Part shown: one piece after another, positions 35,768-47,429 of the stretch | Layout of the letters: each line of letters starts with the position of its first letter | How positions within the stretch are numbered: the first letter of the stretch is position 1 | NCBI GenBank assembly: GCA_027946365.1 | Contig: JAPEUQ010000004.1 | Coordinates: forward strand, 1,674,001 to 1,738,000 | Reading direction: 5' to 3' | DNA from: Kalmusia sp. IMI 367209 | Taxonomy: Eukaryota; Ascomycota; Dothideomycetes; Pleosporales; Didymosphaeriaceae | DNA length: 64,000 nucleotides | Translations under genes and position numbers: made by a program | Notes under the pieces: model-generated | The model's database searches: none | What the model was told of the DNA's origin: nothing | Seen by the model: only the letters and a program-made list of their open reading frames with translations

Positions 35768-37950
35768 CTACACCTTAAGCGTCTGCTCACCACTCGAACT
35801 CTCCTCTAGTGCTGGGTCATTCACCCCCTTCCTGTGCTTACCTGCCCTCACAGCCTGCCACACACTCCAGATCTGTAACCTTCCATCGATGATAGGATAA
35901 AACCCAACTATAAACAGCGTACCCCATAGCCAGATGATTGCAATGGCAAGCCAAGCAGCGTAGAAACCTTTACTGAAGATGTACTTGGACGCATACATTG
36001 GAAGCGGCCACAACACCCAATGGCCTAAGAAAGTCGCTAGCGCCCAGATGGCAGCAATTCTACCCCAGCGCTTCAAGAGCACCTGATCGTCTGGCGATTG
36101 GGTTTCAATCTCAATGTTTGCGCGTGCGACACTGGAGTTGCGATGCGAGACGATGGATGCCGTATCTGATACCTCGAAAGCGAGGCGCTCCTTGCGGAAA
36201 TCAGCCCAATCGAAGTATTCCGGCTTGAACAGCGTGATGACTGGTGAGTAGACGAGCGGCGAAAAGGCAGAGGCCACTGTGCCCCAGACGCACGGCACTG
36301 TCTGGCCTGTTGTTGCGATGGTAACTGCTCCATATAGCGCATATGCGGAACCAAGCCATGAAGCTATTCCCGTGACCATGCCGAGGAGAGGCGAGATGAT
36401 AGCAGCGGCTTTCGACTGCCGTCGCCAAAGGATGGTGAATGCTGTCGGGAAGATACCTCGACAGGTCAGAACGCCGAGCATGTACAGCGTCCACCCTAGG
36501 TCTACTCCCACGTAGTGCAGCATAGTTGAAAACGCAGAAGCAAAGAGCGCGAAGAAGATGACCCCGTAATGGCTCCATCGAATCACATCTTCATCGCTAG
36601 CGTTGCGCTTGAAGTATGTGCGGTAGATGTCGAAACTGATGATCGAGGAGACAGCGATTACTTGTGCGGAGAGCGTCGAAGTGACAGCCATGAAAGTAAT
36701 GAGTAGGATGCCCGCTGCACCACCCTTTCCAGCAATGGTCATTGCAAAGTATGGCAGGACAAGGCCATTGGAGACCTCCGTAGATGTCATACGCTACAGT
36801 TGTCAGCGTCATGCAGACAGCCTCGAGGACTCAAACTCACCCGAGGATATGTGGGGAAAACAGGATTGTTCTCCAAGCCGAGCACAACAGAACTAGCCAG
36901 TGTGCCCATTGCCCACGGAATGGCAAAGTAAGCAATACCACCGATAACATAGCCGGGCACGACAGCCTGTGGACTTGCTGAGAAGGCCTTGATGAAGAAG
37001 CTGGTATCCATAATGACGAGTCCAAAATTGGCGCAAATGTGCAAAATTCCGAATAGGATTCCACCTTTTGATGTCATTGTAACATAGGAGCCTTGCTCAT
37101 TCTCTGGAACAGGATGCCGGGCACCTGCAGCTTTGACCAACTCGAAGAGGTTGCCGAGTGAACCAACTTCCTCAAGCGTAAAGGCCTTGACCGAGAAGTA
37201 ACACAGAATGATAAGGATCGTAAAGGTATGCATATAGTCCGTTAGGAAGGTTGCCTTGATGCCACCGACGAAGGTGTACAGCGCCACACCCACGGGAAGT
37301 AAAAACGTCGCAGCGATGATGTGCATTCCTGTCATTGCTGTAATGGCCGCTGACGCACCCAGCAGCATGTTTGCGACGGCAATCAAGTTGTTTACCAGAC
37401 ATAGGAACATGTACACAATATGGGCCGTTGTACCATATCGAATCCGTACAATTTCCAGCAAGGTGTGTGCCTCCGGAATCTTGCGTTTGCAGCTGATGCC
37501 CAAAACGGCGAAGAAGACGATCATGGGACTACAGCCAGCTGCAAACCAGAAAGGGCCCGAGACTCCATTGACGTAGCCGACGAGAGAGGAACCAAGCATT
37601 GCTGTGCTCCAGAGCCAGGACTTGCAACGGTCAGCGACCTGCTAGTAACTGGCATGTAATGAGGCTCACTCACTGATACTACAGCCGATGCCGTCAGACC
37701 AGTATTGACGCTTCGATTTGCAGTCATAAACATCTCGGTCTTCTTGTTGTCTTCACCAACGGTGCGCTTTAATAGCTTGGTCACTAATACCATCGCTATT
37801 CTAGTCAGTCAACGTCAATCAAAACCGTTTAGTCTTCTTACCGAAGGCGATAACAAGACCAATGACTACAACAACGATGTATCCCACTGCCTGGGATAGT
37901 GGAGGTTGCACCACCACCTCCTCGGCTCTACGCACAAGCTCGATCGCCAT
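35768..37950 (-). CDS. Urea/polyamine transporter, DUR3-type SSS family
   Basis: Four exons (37950-37842, 37795-37674, 37620-36841, 36793-35768), introns 46-53 bp, 678 aa, all phases consistent. The protein has ~14 hydrophobic segments. Landmarks of sodium:solute symporter-type DUR3: NRSVNTGLTASAVVSSWLWS, NGVSGPFWFAAGCSPMIVFF, the KIPEAHTLLEIVRIRYG loop, FVGGIKATFLTDYMHT, VMDTSFFIKAFSASP, and FPTYPRRMTSTEVSNGLVLP joined across the third splice. DUR3 proteins are proton-coupled urea importers that also move polyamines and are usually repressed by good nitrogen sources. The gene is divergent from an FMN monooxygenase, with GATA motifs between them. Intact. Confidence 0.9.
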
Positions 37951-38790
37951 TGATTCTGGAAAAGAATTGATTTCGCTCCGTACCTGGGCGTAAATTTGGT
38001 ACACTGGTCAATTGGGATGTCTCTTATCTAGTACCTTTTGATTATTTCAAGCTAACGTAATTGTGCATTTACCCAAGCACATCATCGGCACGTCGAATAG
38101 CGTAACGTATCAGAAGTTTGGTTAAGATAAGCTGGGCTGAATGGGTCAAAAGCTCTAGATCCTTGCGAGATATGTTCCTGCTACAGCATCATACCCAATA
38201 ACGTATTTCAAATTAAGATAGCCGGGCAGATTTCCGATGATCGGATCTTGACAGCTACCAGGGACCCCAGTAAGCCCCTCGTGGGTGACGATCTTGAGCA
38301 CATGGGTCTTTGATAACAATGCATTGGTCTACACAAACTAGTGATCGACTAATGTTTTCTCCGAAAAGCAATATGAGAATAGCCTTGACGCTACACTTCC
38401 ATTCGGTATCTTGGGTCCACGGTGAGATCACACACCACGGCGAATTCGTCACCTATGACCTCTCAAAGAGCTCTCCGATCGTTATCGGTCGTATTATTGA
38501 GCAACCTAGACTGAGGATTTCGAGATCATGAAGCCGAAGTCAAGTTCATCAAAGCACGTCAACAGCGCTTACCCGATTGGGACACCCCGCGCCATCACGA
38601 CACAGCACCCACGAATTGTGCAATTATTCGACTCAAACGCGGCATGAAATGTAGGCTTCCCCGCGTATGAGGTCATAAAATGCTTAAAGCTCTGCATATT
38701 CTCCTAGGGCTATATGTAGGATTCACGATCTAATAGATCTCAGTGTGCATGCAACCTACACAATATTGACATAGCACTGCACGCTTCATC
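37951..38790. promoter_or_regulatory. Divergent promoter with GATA motifs
   Basis: 840 bp between the DUR3-type gene and the FMN monooxygenase. GATA-factor sites are seen at 38023-38029 (AGATAAG on minus), 38125-38131 (AGATAAG on plus), 38216-38221 (AGATAG) and 38311-38316 (TGATAA). HGATAR is the AreA/NIT2 consensus for nitrogen regulation. Two sites are perfect 7-mers about 100 bp apart on opposite strands. Confidence 0.5.
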
Positions 38791-40352
38791 ATGGCATCTA
38801 CAACAACAGCAACCAACGGTGCTGCGCCGAAAAAGAAGCTGGTTCTCAATGCATTCGTGGAGATGTGCTCCGGTCACCAATCGCCTGGTCTCTGGAAACA
38901 TCCTGACGATACCTCGTCAGATTTCAACTCTGTTTCGCACTGGGTCAATCTCGCGAAGCTTCTTGAAGACGCAAAATTTCATGGCATTTTCATTGCCGAT
39001 GTACTCGGCGGATACGACGTGTATAAGGGTCCTGAGAATTTGGACCCAGCAATCAAGAGTGGAGCACAGTGGCCAGTCAACGAGCCTTTGGCAGTCATTC
39101 CTGCCATGGCGGCAGCGACAAAGAATCTGGGATTCGGCGTGACGGTTGCGACGACATATGAGCAGCCATATCATTTGGCGAGGAGACTGAGCACAGTGGA
39201 CCATCTTACTGGAGGGCGCCTGGGGTGGAATATCGTCACGGGATATTTGGACTCGGCAGCCAGGAACTTGGGGCACACTGAACAGCCTGAGCACGATGAA
39301 CGGTATGTCCCTCAACATTTTTTATTAAGCCTTGAAGAATGTTCTGATGGGCAAATAGATATGCGATCGCGGAAGAGTATATCCGCGTCATGTACAAGCT
39401 TTTTGAATCCTCGTGGCGCGACGACGCAGTCATTCTCGACCGCAAGCGAGGCATCTATACTGACCCATCTCTTGTTCGAGAGATCAATCACAAGGGCAAA
39501 TACTATGCTGTACCCGGCCCGCATATCTGTCAGCCATCCCCACAGCGGACTCCGCTCCTCTTGCAAGCCGGTACCTCTAAGGCTGGCAAAAACTTCGCAG
39601 CGCAGCATGCTGAGGCCATATTCGTAGCAGGCCACTCACCCTCTGTGGTAGCTAAGAATGTCGCAGAGGTGCGTGAGCTGGCACGTGGCTTTGGCAGGAA
39701 GGGAGAAGATGTCAAGTTTCTTGCCCTCATCTGTCCAATTGTGGGACGCACGGAAGAAGAGGCCAAGGCAAAGTTTGAGGATTACGCTCAATACGGTGAC
39801 TTGGACGGCGCTTTGGCGCTGTTTGGCGGCTGGACGGGTATCGATTTAGCCGTCTATCAGGATGATGAAGAGTTGAGACATGTTGAGTCTAATGCGATTA
39901 GGTGAGTACAGCTTACGAAAGCGATCTAATTGTGCTAATAATCCTGCAGGTCCGCTGTAGAAGCATGGTCCAAGTCTTCGCCTGGTATACCCAAGTGGAC
40001 TAAACTTACAGTCGCAAAACACATCACAGTCGGCGGCCTCGGCGCTACAGTCGTCGGCACGGCTTCGCAAGTCGCCGATGAATTCGAGCGGTGGGCGGCA
40101 GAAGCAGACGTTGATGGCTTCAATATTGCCTACGCGATCAAGCCGGGGACGTTTGTCGAGGTCGCTGAGCTGCTTATCCCGGAACTGAGGAACAGGGGCC
40201 TGTTCTGGGAAGATTACGAGGTAGAAGGTGGGACGTACCGGGAGAATTTCTATGGGAAGCCGGGGCAGAGCGGACCACTGCAAGAGCATGTCGCGAGCGG
40301 GTATCGTTGGAGGAAGGGTGTGAGCGCGGAGGAGGCTGTTATTCCAGAGTAA
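38791..40352 (+). CDS. FMN-dependent monooxygenase, NtaA/SnaA/SoxA type
   Basis: Three exons (38791-39302, 39359-39901, 39950-40352), introns 56 and 48 bp, 485 aa. The family fold (bacterial luciferase-like TIM barrel) is recognised by LVLNAFVEMCSGHQSPGLWK, AKFHGIFIADVLGGYDVYKG, the EPLAVIPAMAAATKNLGFGV segment, HLTGGRLGWNIVTGYLDSAA, and QAGTSKAGKNFAAQHAEAIF. Members include nitrilotriacetate, dibenzothiophene-sulfone and pristinamycin monooxygenases; they need reduced FMN from a partner reductase. None is encoded beside it. Oxidative attack on a C-N or C-S bond would release nitrogen or sulfur, which agrees with the neighbouring DUR3-type transporter (inference). Confidence 0.9.
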
Positions 40353-41299
40353 GAATTAGTTTTGGAGATTTCTCTTTGACCAAATACGCGACTTAGCCGT
40401 TGTGATCATACTATGTTTAAATTTTTGTGTCCATACTATCCTTCACGGCAACAAAAGACATGTAGTCTGCTACAACCTACGTCGTTTCATATTGATTGTA
40501 GCTTTAAGTATTCATTGTCAAGAGGGATGCTGCCCGAATTGACGCGTTGGTGTCATCAACAGATCAAAAGACACGTGGCGCTAAATGCATGTCCAAACAT
40601 TGAGTTCGTGAGCAAAAGGCTCACTAATTGCTTCTAGCAAGTTGACTCTATATAAACTGTCCTACATCCCCTCGGACTGTAAAAAGAATCTCTCTATCGC
40701 TACAGGATGGACTGAGTATTTTTGTGCTATCTATCGTAGGGGACTTTGAGTATATATTTGTCCTTATATTGCCTTATATTCAAGGTATCTAGTCGCTTAA
40801 CCAAGTGCTGATCCGCTATTTATGTGCTTGCGCAGGGTTTGGCAATACGTTCCATAACTGTGAGAAGCAGAAGGTTCACCAGTTGCTCCTAGCAAGCGGA
40901 CTCTATATATATCGTCACAGAGCTTTTGTGCTACCGTAATGGGCTAACATTCTTGTAGCTAGTGAGAGCGTAGCGTTTCTTACTGCGGTACCATGTAGAT
41001 GCACATACATCCAGGCCAGTACTGCAGGAGAGCAGGCGTCTAAGTGGCACTCAAAATGATATGAAGAAAATCGTCAGCAGGTTCGAAGTGCTGGATTGAA
41101 GCTGCGGGTTGTGGTAGAGGCGCGCCGCCACGTTATCAATGCTGATTTCGCAGTCTCAACTTCCACACACCTATCTAAGCGCGTCCAAGGCTAGTGTTCA
41201 CTCAATCTCTTTGATTATCGGATAGGCAAACGGATCCATATTCTCCCCAGACTTATCAACCCAGTGAACCACGGTCAACAACCTAGTCAATCAACCAAA
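40353..41299. other. Intergenic, 0.95 kb, with degenerate duplication
   Basis: No gene. The segments 40608-40660 and 40860-40912 resemble each other (both start GTGAG and contain CTAGCAAG and GACTCTATATA), and each is followed by a TTTTGTGCTA stretch, suggesting an old duplication or dispersed repeat. Confidence 0.45.
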
Positions 41300-43068
41300 A
41301 TGGCAGGCATTACCCCTCAAACTTTTCTCGCAGACCTATTCCGCCCGCACGTCCGAGACTATGAGTCCATGAACCTCGTCCTGTTACATCTCGGCATGTT
41401 TTGTTATAATGCTGTGTTGGAAACCCGCTTCAATGAGACCTTGCGCCACCATACTACTAATGAAGTCTTTTTGAGCACCTTCGAACGGACAATGGCTCTG
41501 TGGCTTCTACCGCCATTTGTGAAAGGCAAGTTTCGCCAGTCAGTACGAGACCTCGATTGGCGCGCTCTGTTCGATGCCGCGATAGCCGAGCAGGATCAAA
41601 GTGTGGGATACCAGGGAGCGATGTTGATGAGCAGGCGCCCCACGAAAGAACGCTGGGTCATCATTGCCGCAGCTCACGTTGACAGGAACAATTCTAAACT
41701 TTCGGCTTTTTCTGTGGACCTGCTGCGATATCCAGAGCCGGTTGCTTCGCGACAGGCTTTATATGTTCGCTATAGGCATGTCGAACGAGACATCGCCGGC
41801 GAAATTTTGGATCTCTTCAATGGCGTGTTGTTCCATCATTGGGACCAAGCATTTGGCACCTGGAACATTCATACCTTGGAGCAGCGGCAAATGACGTTGG
41901 ACACATTTTGACTGCATTTGTGCGCATGGGAGTGAACGTGGTCGACGTATTCCTCAAATACTGGTACCAGCGTCCGTACGATGGACATATACAGTACGCA
42001 GACGACACATTTGGCGTGTCTTGCGAGACAATTGCAGGAGCAGCTATTGACCGCCAATGGAGGATCGAATTAGACAGTCCCTTCCCTCAGCCTGAAAACG
42101 TATCGTTCCATTTACATATCCGAACGATCCTTGCAAGGATTAATCACGTCAGCGCCCGAAACAATCTCTTCAGTACGGCAGCGCGACTTACTAATATAGT
42201 CAACCAAGATAACTTACACCGCGTGCTATTTACATGCATATTGGCCTCGGTCGAAGTTTGGGTTGATGTAACGCACAATGAAGCTGTCGGATATGCATTC
42301 GCGCGAGCTATATCTCATGAAGAACTGCCCTATGATGCAGGTTATGGTGTCCCTCCAGATTATCAACCGTTGAGTACGCCTGCTGTAATCCTGGGATATG
42401 ATCTTCCCGATGATCTTCCCGAACGCCCAGCCCCTCCGCCAAATGATGACGACGAGTCAGAAGATGACGAACTAGAAAACGATGAACTAGAAAACGATGA
42501 ACTAGAAGACGATGAACTAGAAGACGATGAACTAGAACACGACGAACCAGAAGATGCGGCATTCGAGGTACAAGAGTATCCACCGGGGCGCATGCGATGG
42601 ATTTGGCGCCGTATTTCAGGACACTCTCGATCCCACCTACTAGATCTTCTTGAAGACGTACCACTAGAACCCTGTGGTCCACGAATCGACCCGCACGTGG
42701 TTTCGAACCGGTGCGTGCCGCCCAGCAGTGATACCTGCGTTATCTGTTTTGAAGTTTTCGCTCCACTCCAGGCAGTCCAAGAGAACACTGCCTACAACAT
42801 CCAAGTTAGAAACACTCATGGTTACAAGAAAGCCTAGAAGATTAGAATCATGCACTGGCGACATCAAGCGACTGCCTATGGGTAGCGGAAAAAGCTTGCA
42901 CGAGATGAGAAAGCTTTCCGATCCATGCAGTTGAAGTTGTGCGGCCATATTTTCCATTTTGGATGCCTCGACGACCTCCTCAACCAAGCGTATCCGATGA
43001 CTGGCGAAGTTTGGTGTCCGTGCTGCCGCGGTCCCATCTGCAAAGCTCGCCAGTATCATACTTGTTGA
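41300..43068 (+). pseudogene. RING-finger protein with acidic repeat, frameshifted
   Basis: A first frame runs from ATG 41300 to a stop at 41911; a second frame is coding from about 41870 to 42804, then an intron (42805-42930) and a last exon 42931-43068. If one missing base is supplied in 41840-41911 the product would be ~547 aa. The C-terminus is a RING finger: CVICFEVF before the splice, then CGHIFHFGCLDDLLN and CPCC after it, giving C-x2-C, C-x-H-x3-H-x2-C and C-x2-C ligand spacing. RING proteins are E3 ubiquitin ligases. Before the RING lies an acidic tract encoded by six 15-bp repeats (42466-42555). The N-terminal ~400 residues match no family I recognise. No GT-AG intron joins the two frames, so this is either a pseudogene or an indel error. 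Confidence 0.65.
42466..42555 (+). repeat. 15-bp coding minisatellite, six units
   Basis: Six tandem units of GAYGAACYAGAANAY length 15, encoding DELEN twice, DELED twice, DELEH and DEPED. Units 2-5 differ at only one or two bases, so copy number is likely to vary between strains. It extends an acidic linker ahead of the RING domain. Confidence 0.9.
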
Positions 43069-43351
43069 ACGCGTTTTGCTCGTATTTTTCAGCGATGAAG
43101 CATGACCGTCGTAGGAGATCTAGAATGACGTGCCTTTGATAAAGAATGAATTGGGTCCAAAGAAGGATACCAGCAGCTTAATAAAGAATAAAACCTCTAT
43201 CAAAATGGAAACTAGCTAAACGGTGTATTGAAGAGATTGATGCAAGATCTGGGCCAGGGCATGGAGGAGATGGGAAATGTCTATTGGAACTTTTAAAAGC
43301 TCAATATATGTAAACTTGCCCTTCTTGATCAAATGGCTTTTTATTTGACAG

Positions 43352-45560
43352 TCACTCCTCGAAAGGGACACTTGAAATTAGATTCCTTAAATCTGGCTCC
43401 CCATAAGCACCCAGATCCATGAAGTTGAAGATGTCAAAGTCGTTGTGCTGCTGATTTGTCCCATACAGACCAGTGACAAAACTATCTGGTGGCATCATGG
43501 AGCAGCGAGATGGAGGTGTAATGCTAGTGAAGTCGGTCATATAATTCTGGGTATTGTCCGACTCTAGACCCACCAACAAGTCTGCTGATGGGCCGGGAAG
43601 AGATGGGGTTGTCGGGATTTGAACGAACCGGTCGTTACCAACTAGGCTAGGTCCACCAGCTTCACCATTTGGTACTGAGTTGCGTGTCTCCTTCCTCAGC
43701 CAGAGACTGCCTAACAACGCTGAGTGACGTGAAGCAATATGTTGTTGGCATGATGCCGCCGCGTCGAGGTTGTTGATGTATCGCTTAACAATCTTGACAC
43801 ACTCCTTACGTTCTTCCATCCCGATTGCACCATATGAGGCTGCCTTGAATAAGAAGACAGCACAATGAATTGCATAAAGATAGAATCGCGGTCCGAGATA
43901 TCTCAGATGTCTTGTAGGGCTGATTCGATGTCCAAGCATGGTGAGCACAGATTTTGCGGCACTGATACCGAGTACAATGTGTCGTCCGTCCGGTGTCGCA
44001 AGCACTCCGTGAGGAAATCGAGACATAGTTTTGTCCCCTCCGTGATTCGGAGGGGTGCCAGGTGACCGGCTCATAGCTGCTTGAAAAGCAAAGCCGTGCA
44101 CGTAAAGCCTGAGATATTCGTACTTCAATTCGAGAAGAAGTTTGAGATGTGCTCCGACTTCCAAGTTATTCCAATTTTGCTTCCACGCAGCAAGACCTTG
44201 CATACTGTCATCAAGATATTTTGTATAGTCACCTTGTAGCATGAGACTGATTGTACGTTGCTTGCTTGCGTATAATAGATCATGAATATTGCCGAATAAC
44301 ACCGTAAGCTCAAGTTGAGATTGTAATACAGCCGCGTAGTCATCTTCATATGCATTTTGCGGTTGTAGAGTGGGGAAATCGGACGCTGTGAACTTTGTAG
44401 CTAAAGAGGGACCCCGACACCAGAAAGCTTGGCCCATACGGATACTGATCTGACGATCCGCGATATACGTAACTTTTCAAGTCAATAATAACAGCAACAA
44501 CTATATGCCAAAACTTACATGTCCAAGCCAGTCGCTTCCTATGCAACACGGCATTCTCATCCTCTACAGTGTCTCCTCTAAACGCATACTTGTCGAGATG
44601 TAACAGGTAGGCTTGACGTACAGCGAGACCGACTAATGTCCAGGCAGCCGTATCTTCGGTTCCTGCGAGTCCGCCATTGCCTTTAGGTGATACGTTCGAA
44701 AGGCTCGTGTCTGCATGTGGGACCCACTCTGCTAACACGAGCAACCCCTCAACACATCCCACAGTGCGAACTTCCTTAGCACCGAGGACGATCTGAAGAA
44801 GCATTTTTTCCATCGCTTCCCAGAGGCAGGCATGTATTATCGCGTATTCAGGTCTATCCTTCGTAGCAATCAGCAAAACAGCAGTAAGTACGAACGGTTC
44901 ATCACGGCTCATGCGATGAAGGTTTCGGGGTGATAAAACATGTCGTGGTACCAACGGAAGAAATGCGTGATACGTGTCGTGGTAACTACACTGTCAGTTT
45001 CCGCTCTCCAACCCGATGCCGCAATTTTCGTACCTTTCGAGTAAAGTGGTAAGTGTCGGAATGTCTCGACTATCAAGTCTAGCCCATGGAAGTGCTCCTG
45101 CTAAATTTTCCGTTGACTCGTCCCGTTGTGCTTGAGCGCCCCCATCACATAGTAAGTCCCCATCGTTTGCTGTCTCTTGGGACCTGCTGCATTCTTCCGT
45201 GCCACTGTCGTTCTCCCTTGCTGCAACTTTGGCAAGTAGCTCCAAAGCTTGAAGCGGATTCTGAATGCCGGTGCCACCTTCAGCATTGCTTCCTCCAACA
45301 ACACTAGGGAAGCTCTCTGGTTGCAGTCGCGTTCGCCGCTTGCCACTTTCCCGTCCTAATGTTTTGGCTGTCCGTGTACGATAGCGTGAATAATCGCCTC
45401 CGCGACTCGAGTCGGCGAGGACACAGTGCAATCCATCATTATGACAGTTGACACAAGGGGGCTTTCCAATTTCTCCAATGGTCTTTAGGTCACATTTCAC
45501 CTTCCGGTGGCGGCATCGAGTACAGGCTCTATAGATCCGTTCTCCTGTGCTCTTCGTCAT
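43352..45560 (-). CDS. Zn2Cys6 fungal transcription factor
   Basis: Three exons (45560-45034, 44985-44519, 44472-43352), introns 48 and 46 bp, 704 aa. N-terminal zinc cluster: CTRCRHRKVKCDLK, then CVNC and C at LHC, six cysteines, with basic region. The fungal_trans (MHR) domain is in the middle: WTLVGLAVRQAYLLHLDKYA, then the splice into FTYIADRQISIRMGQAFWCR, which is the typical DRxxSxRxGxPxW-like block. The C-terminal ~100 residues are Ser/Pro/Asp-rich, a possible activation region. It is divergent from the dioxygenase gene at 46002 and could regulate it (inference). Confidence 0.88.
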
Positions 45561-46001
45561 GATATATCAAACGCGAATGGAAAAATTTAAGTTTTCATAG
45601 AGCTTAGAGCTTAGATTCAAAGTTGCGTTGCACGAGAGACGACCTCAGCGAATTGTGCGCCGCGTGCACTGTTGCGTTTCCTATGGGGAGCTATTCGGAC
45701 CGAGTCTTGCGCGGGGTCGGCTTTCGGCTGTAGTCCAGGCCACGGCTGTAGACGGTAATAGCAATCATCCAGACCAACTCCGCAAAAAGCTCCACAATGG
45801 AGCAGGCATCGCAATCATATTACAGTCATATCATTCGATAATTATGGTTGCGTTGCAGATGATATGCGGATATAAACATCCTGTAATGGACGTTCAGTCG
45901 ATAGCACGTCAACTAGTTGTAACAGCGTCAACGACCTACTCGATAACACTTTTTAATTTGTTGAAAAACCTCTTTCTCATCAGATCTTCTATTTGCACAG
46001 T
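45561..46001. promoter_or_regulatory. Divergent promoter with CGG half-sites
   Basis: 441 bp shared by the Zn2Cys6 regulator and the PhyH-type dioxygenase. It has CGGACCG at 45696-45702 (inverted CGG/CCG half-sites one base apart) and CGG-N4-CGG at 45718-45727. Such pairs are the usual targets of Zn2Cys6 dimers. Confidence 0.45.
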
Positions 46002-47120
46002 ATGGCTCCTGGCGTACTTGTTCCAGAAACTCAAGCCGAGGCGTGTAGCTTCACGAAGCCGCTCACCAAAGTAGACTCAGCTACCAAGCAGGACAGCTAT
46101 GGATCATACTATCCGATTGATCCGGACGAACTTGACTTAGAGTCAAATTTTGGGCCGATGCAACAGGGAACAGTGGGATATTTGCAACCTACATCAGCGG
46201 ATGCCCCTTTGGAAGTCATGCACGAGCGATACGAAAGAGACGGCTATCTGTTCGTATGTTGGATTTGCATCTAAGACTCCGAACTACCAGGCTAATCTCC
46301 GCAGATCAAGAATTTGTTGCCGAAAGAAAAGGTCCTAGAATGCCGACGAGCATACTTTGAGCACATGGCTCCCTCCGCACTTCTAAAGCCTGACACCGAT
46401 CCGGTCCAAGGCACTTATTGCGGCGCCGACACCCGAAAATATCTCCCACCAGGTAACCTTCGACGCCTCTTTGGTCTCAAAGACGACCCCGAGTCAGATA
46501 AATACGTAGAGCTCATGATCAGCGCACATGAAGCCGATTTCTACATCAAGTTGACCGAGATCCCAGAGTTGCGTGCCTTTGTGCGCAAATTCACTGGCTG
46601 GAAGAAAGAGATCATGCTTACAAGAAGTATGCTTCGGGCTTTTGTGCCAAACTCAGAACTGACACCCGTGCATTACGACCAGATGTATCTCCGGGCTGGG
46701 CCTCCTACGTCACTGACAGCATGGGTACCGATCGGCCCGGTCTCACTAGAGGGTGGTGGGTTAATGTACCTCGACAAATCCTACGACATCGGACAAGCGA
46801 CAGAGGAAGAATTCAAGCGAAACAACGGCAATCTGAGCGACGAAGAACGCGTATCAGCGTTCAACAAGAACATGAACGATGGTGGGTTTTTGTCCCGCGA
46901 TACAGTCGAGTATGGGCAACAAGCGCGGCGGAAGTGGCTTGTTACCGAGTACGAGGCGGGTGACGTGATTTTCCACAGCCCATGGATGGTGCATGCGAGC
47001 TGCAAGAACAAGGACCCGGAGTCCAGAATCAGACTCGCAACAGATTTGAGATTTGTCAACCCAGATCAGCCGTATGATACTCGATGGATGAAAGTCTATC
47101 GTCCTCTGGATGGATTATGA
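46002..47120 (+). CDS. Phytanoyl-CoA dioxygenase (PhyH) family protein
   Basis: Two exons (46002-46253, 46305-47120), 51-bp intron, 355 aa. The Fe(II)/2-oxoglutarate oxygenase fold is shown by PVHYDQMYLRAGP (HxD iron ligands), LTAWVPIGPVSLEGGGLMYL, and VIFHSPWMVHASCKN with the distal His, followed by RIRLATDLRF (the 2-oxoglutarate-binding Arg). These enzymes hydroxylate diverse small molecules; fungal members act in fatty-acid catabolism, secondary metabolism and amine degradation. No peroxisomal targeting signal is seen at the C-terminus (ends PLDGL), so a cytosolic role is more likely. ATG 46002 is the first ATG in the frame. Confidence 0.87.
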
Positions 47121-47429
47121 ACCGCACAACTCTGAATTTTGTTAGTGTAGCACAAGTGACATAGATACGCAAAATGCAATAGCACTCTTTCCCCAGACCA
47201 TCGAATATAAACACCAAGAATTGTTGTCCGCATTATTACCGCTCGGTCTCTATACAATAGGACCGTGAGTATGAAAGGTTTTCGGAGAGTGAAACGACCC
47301 CTTGTATACACGACCAATCAAAGGTCGTGTCAACGGTTACTTAAGCTACCCCACATTTGTATTAGGCAGTGTCGAACAACCCTACTTCCGTCATCCTATC
47401 TTCTGATATCGTGTATCTATTCTGACACA
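47121..47429. other. Intergenic, 309 bp
   Basis: Contains the 3' end of the dioxygenase gene and the promoter of the next F-box-like gene. No distinctive element. Confidence 0.5.

Noticed and set aside
42308..42788. Long minus-strand frames across the acidic repeat
   Set aside because: Poly-Ser or His/Arg/Leu-repeat translations are simple mirrors of the 15-bp repeat on the coding strand.
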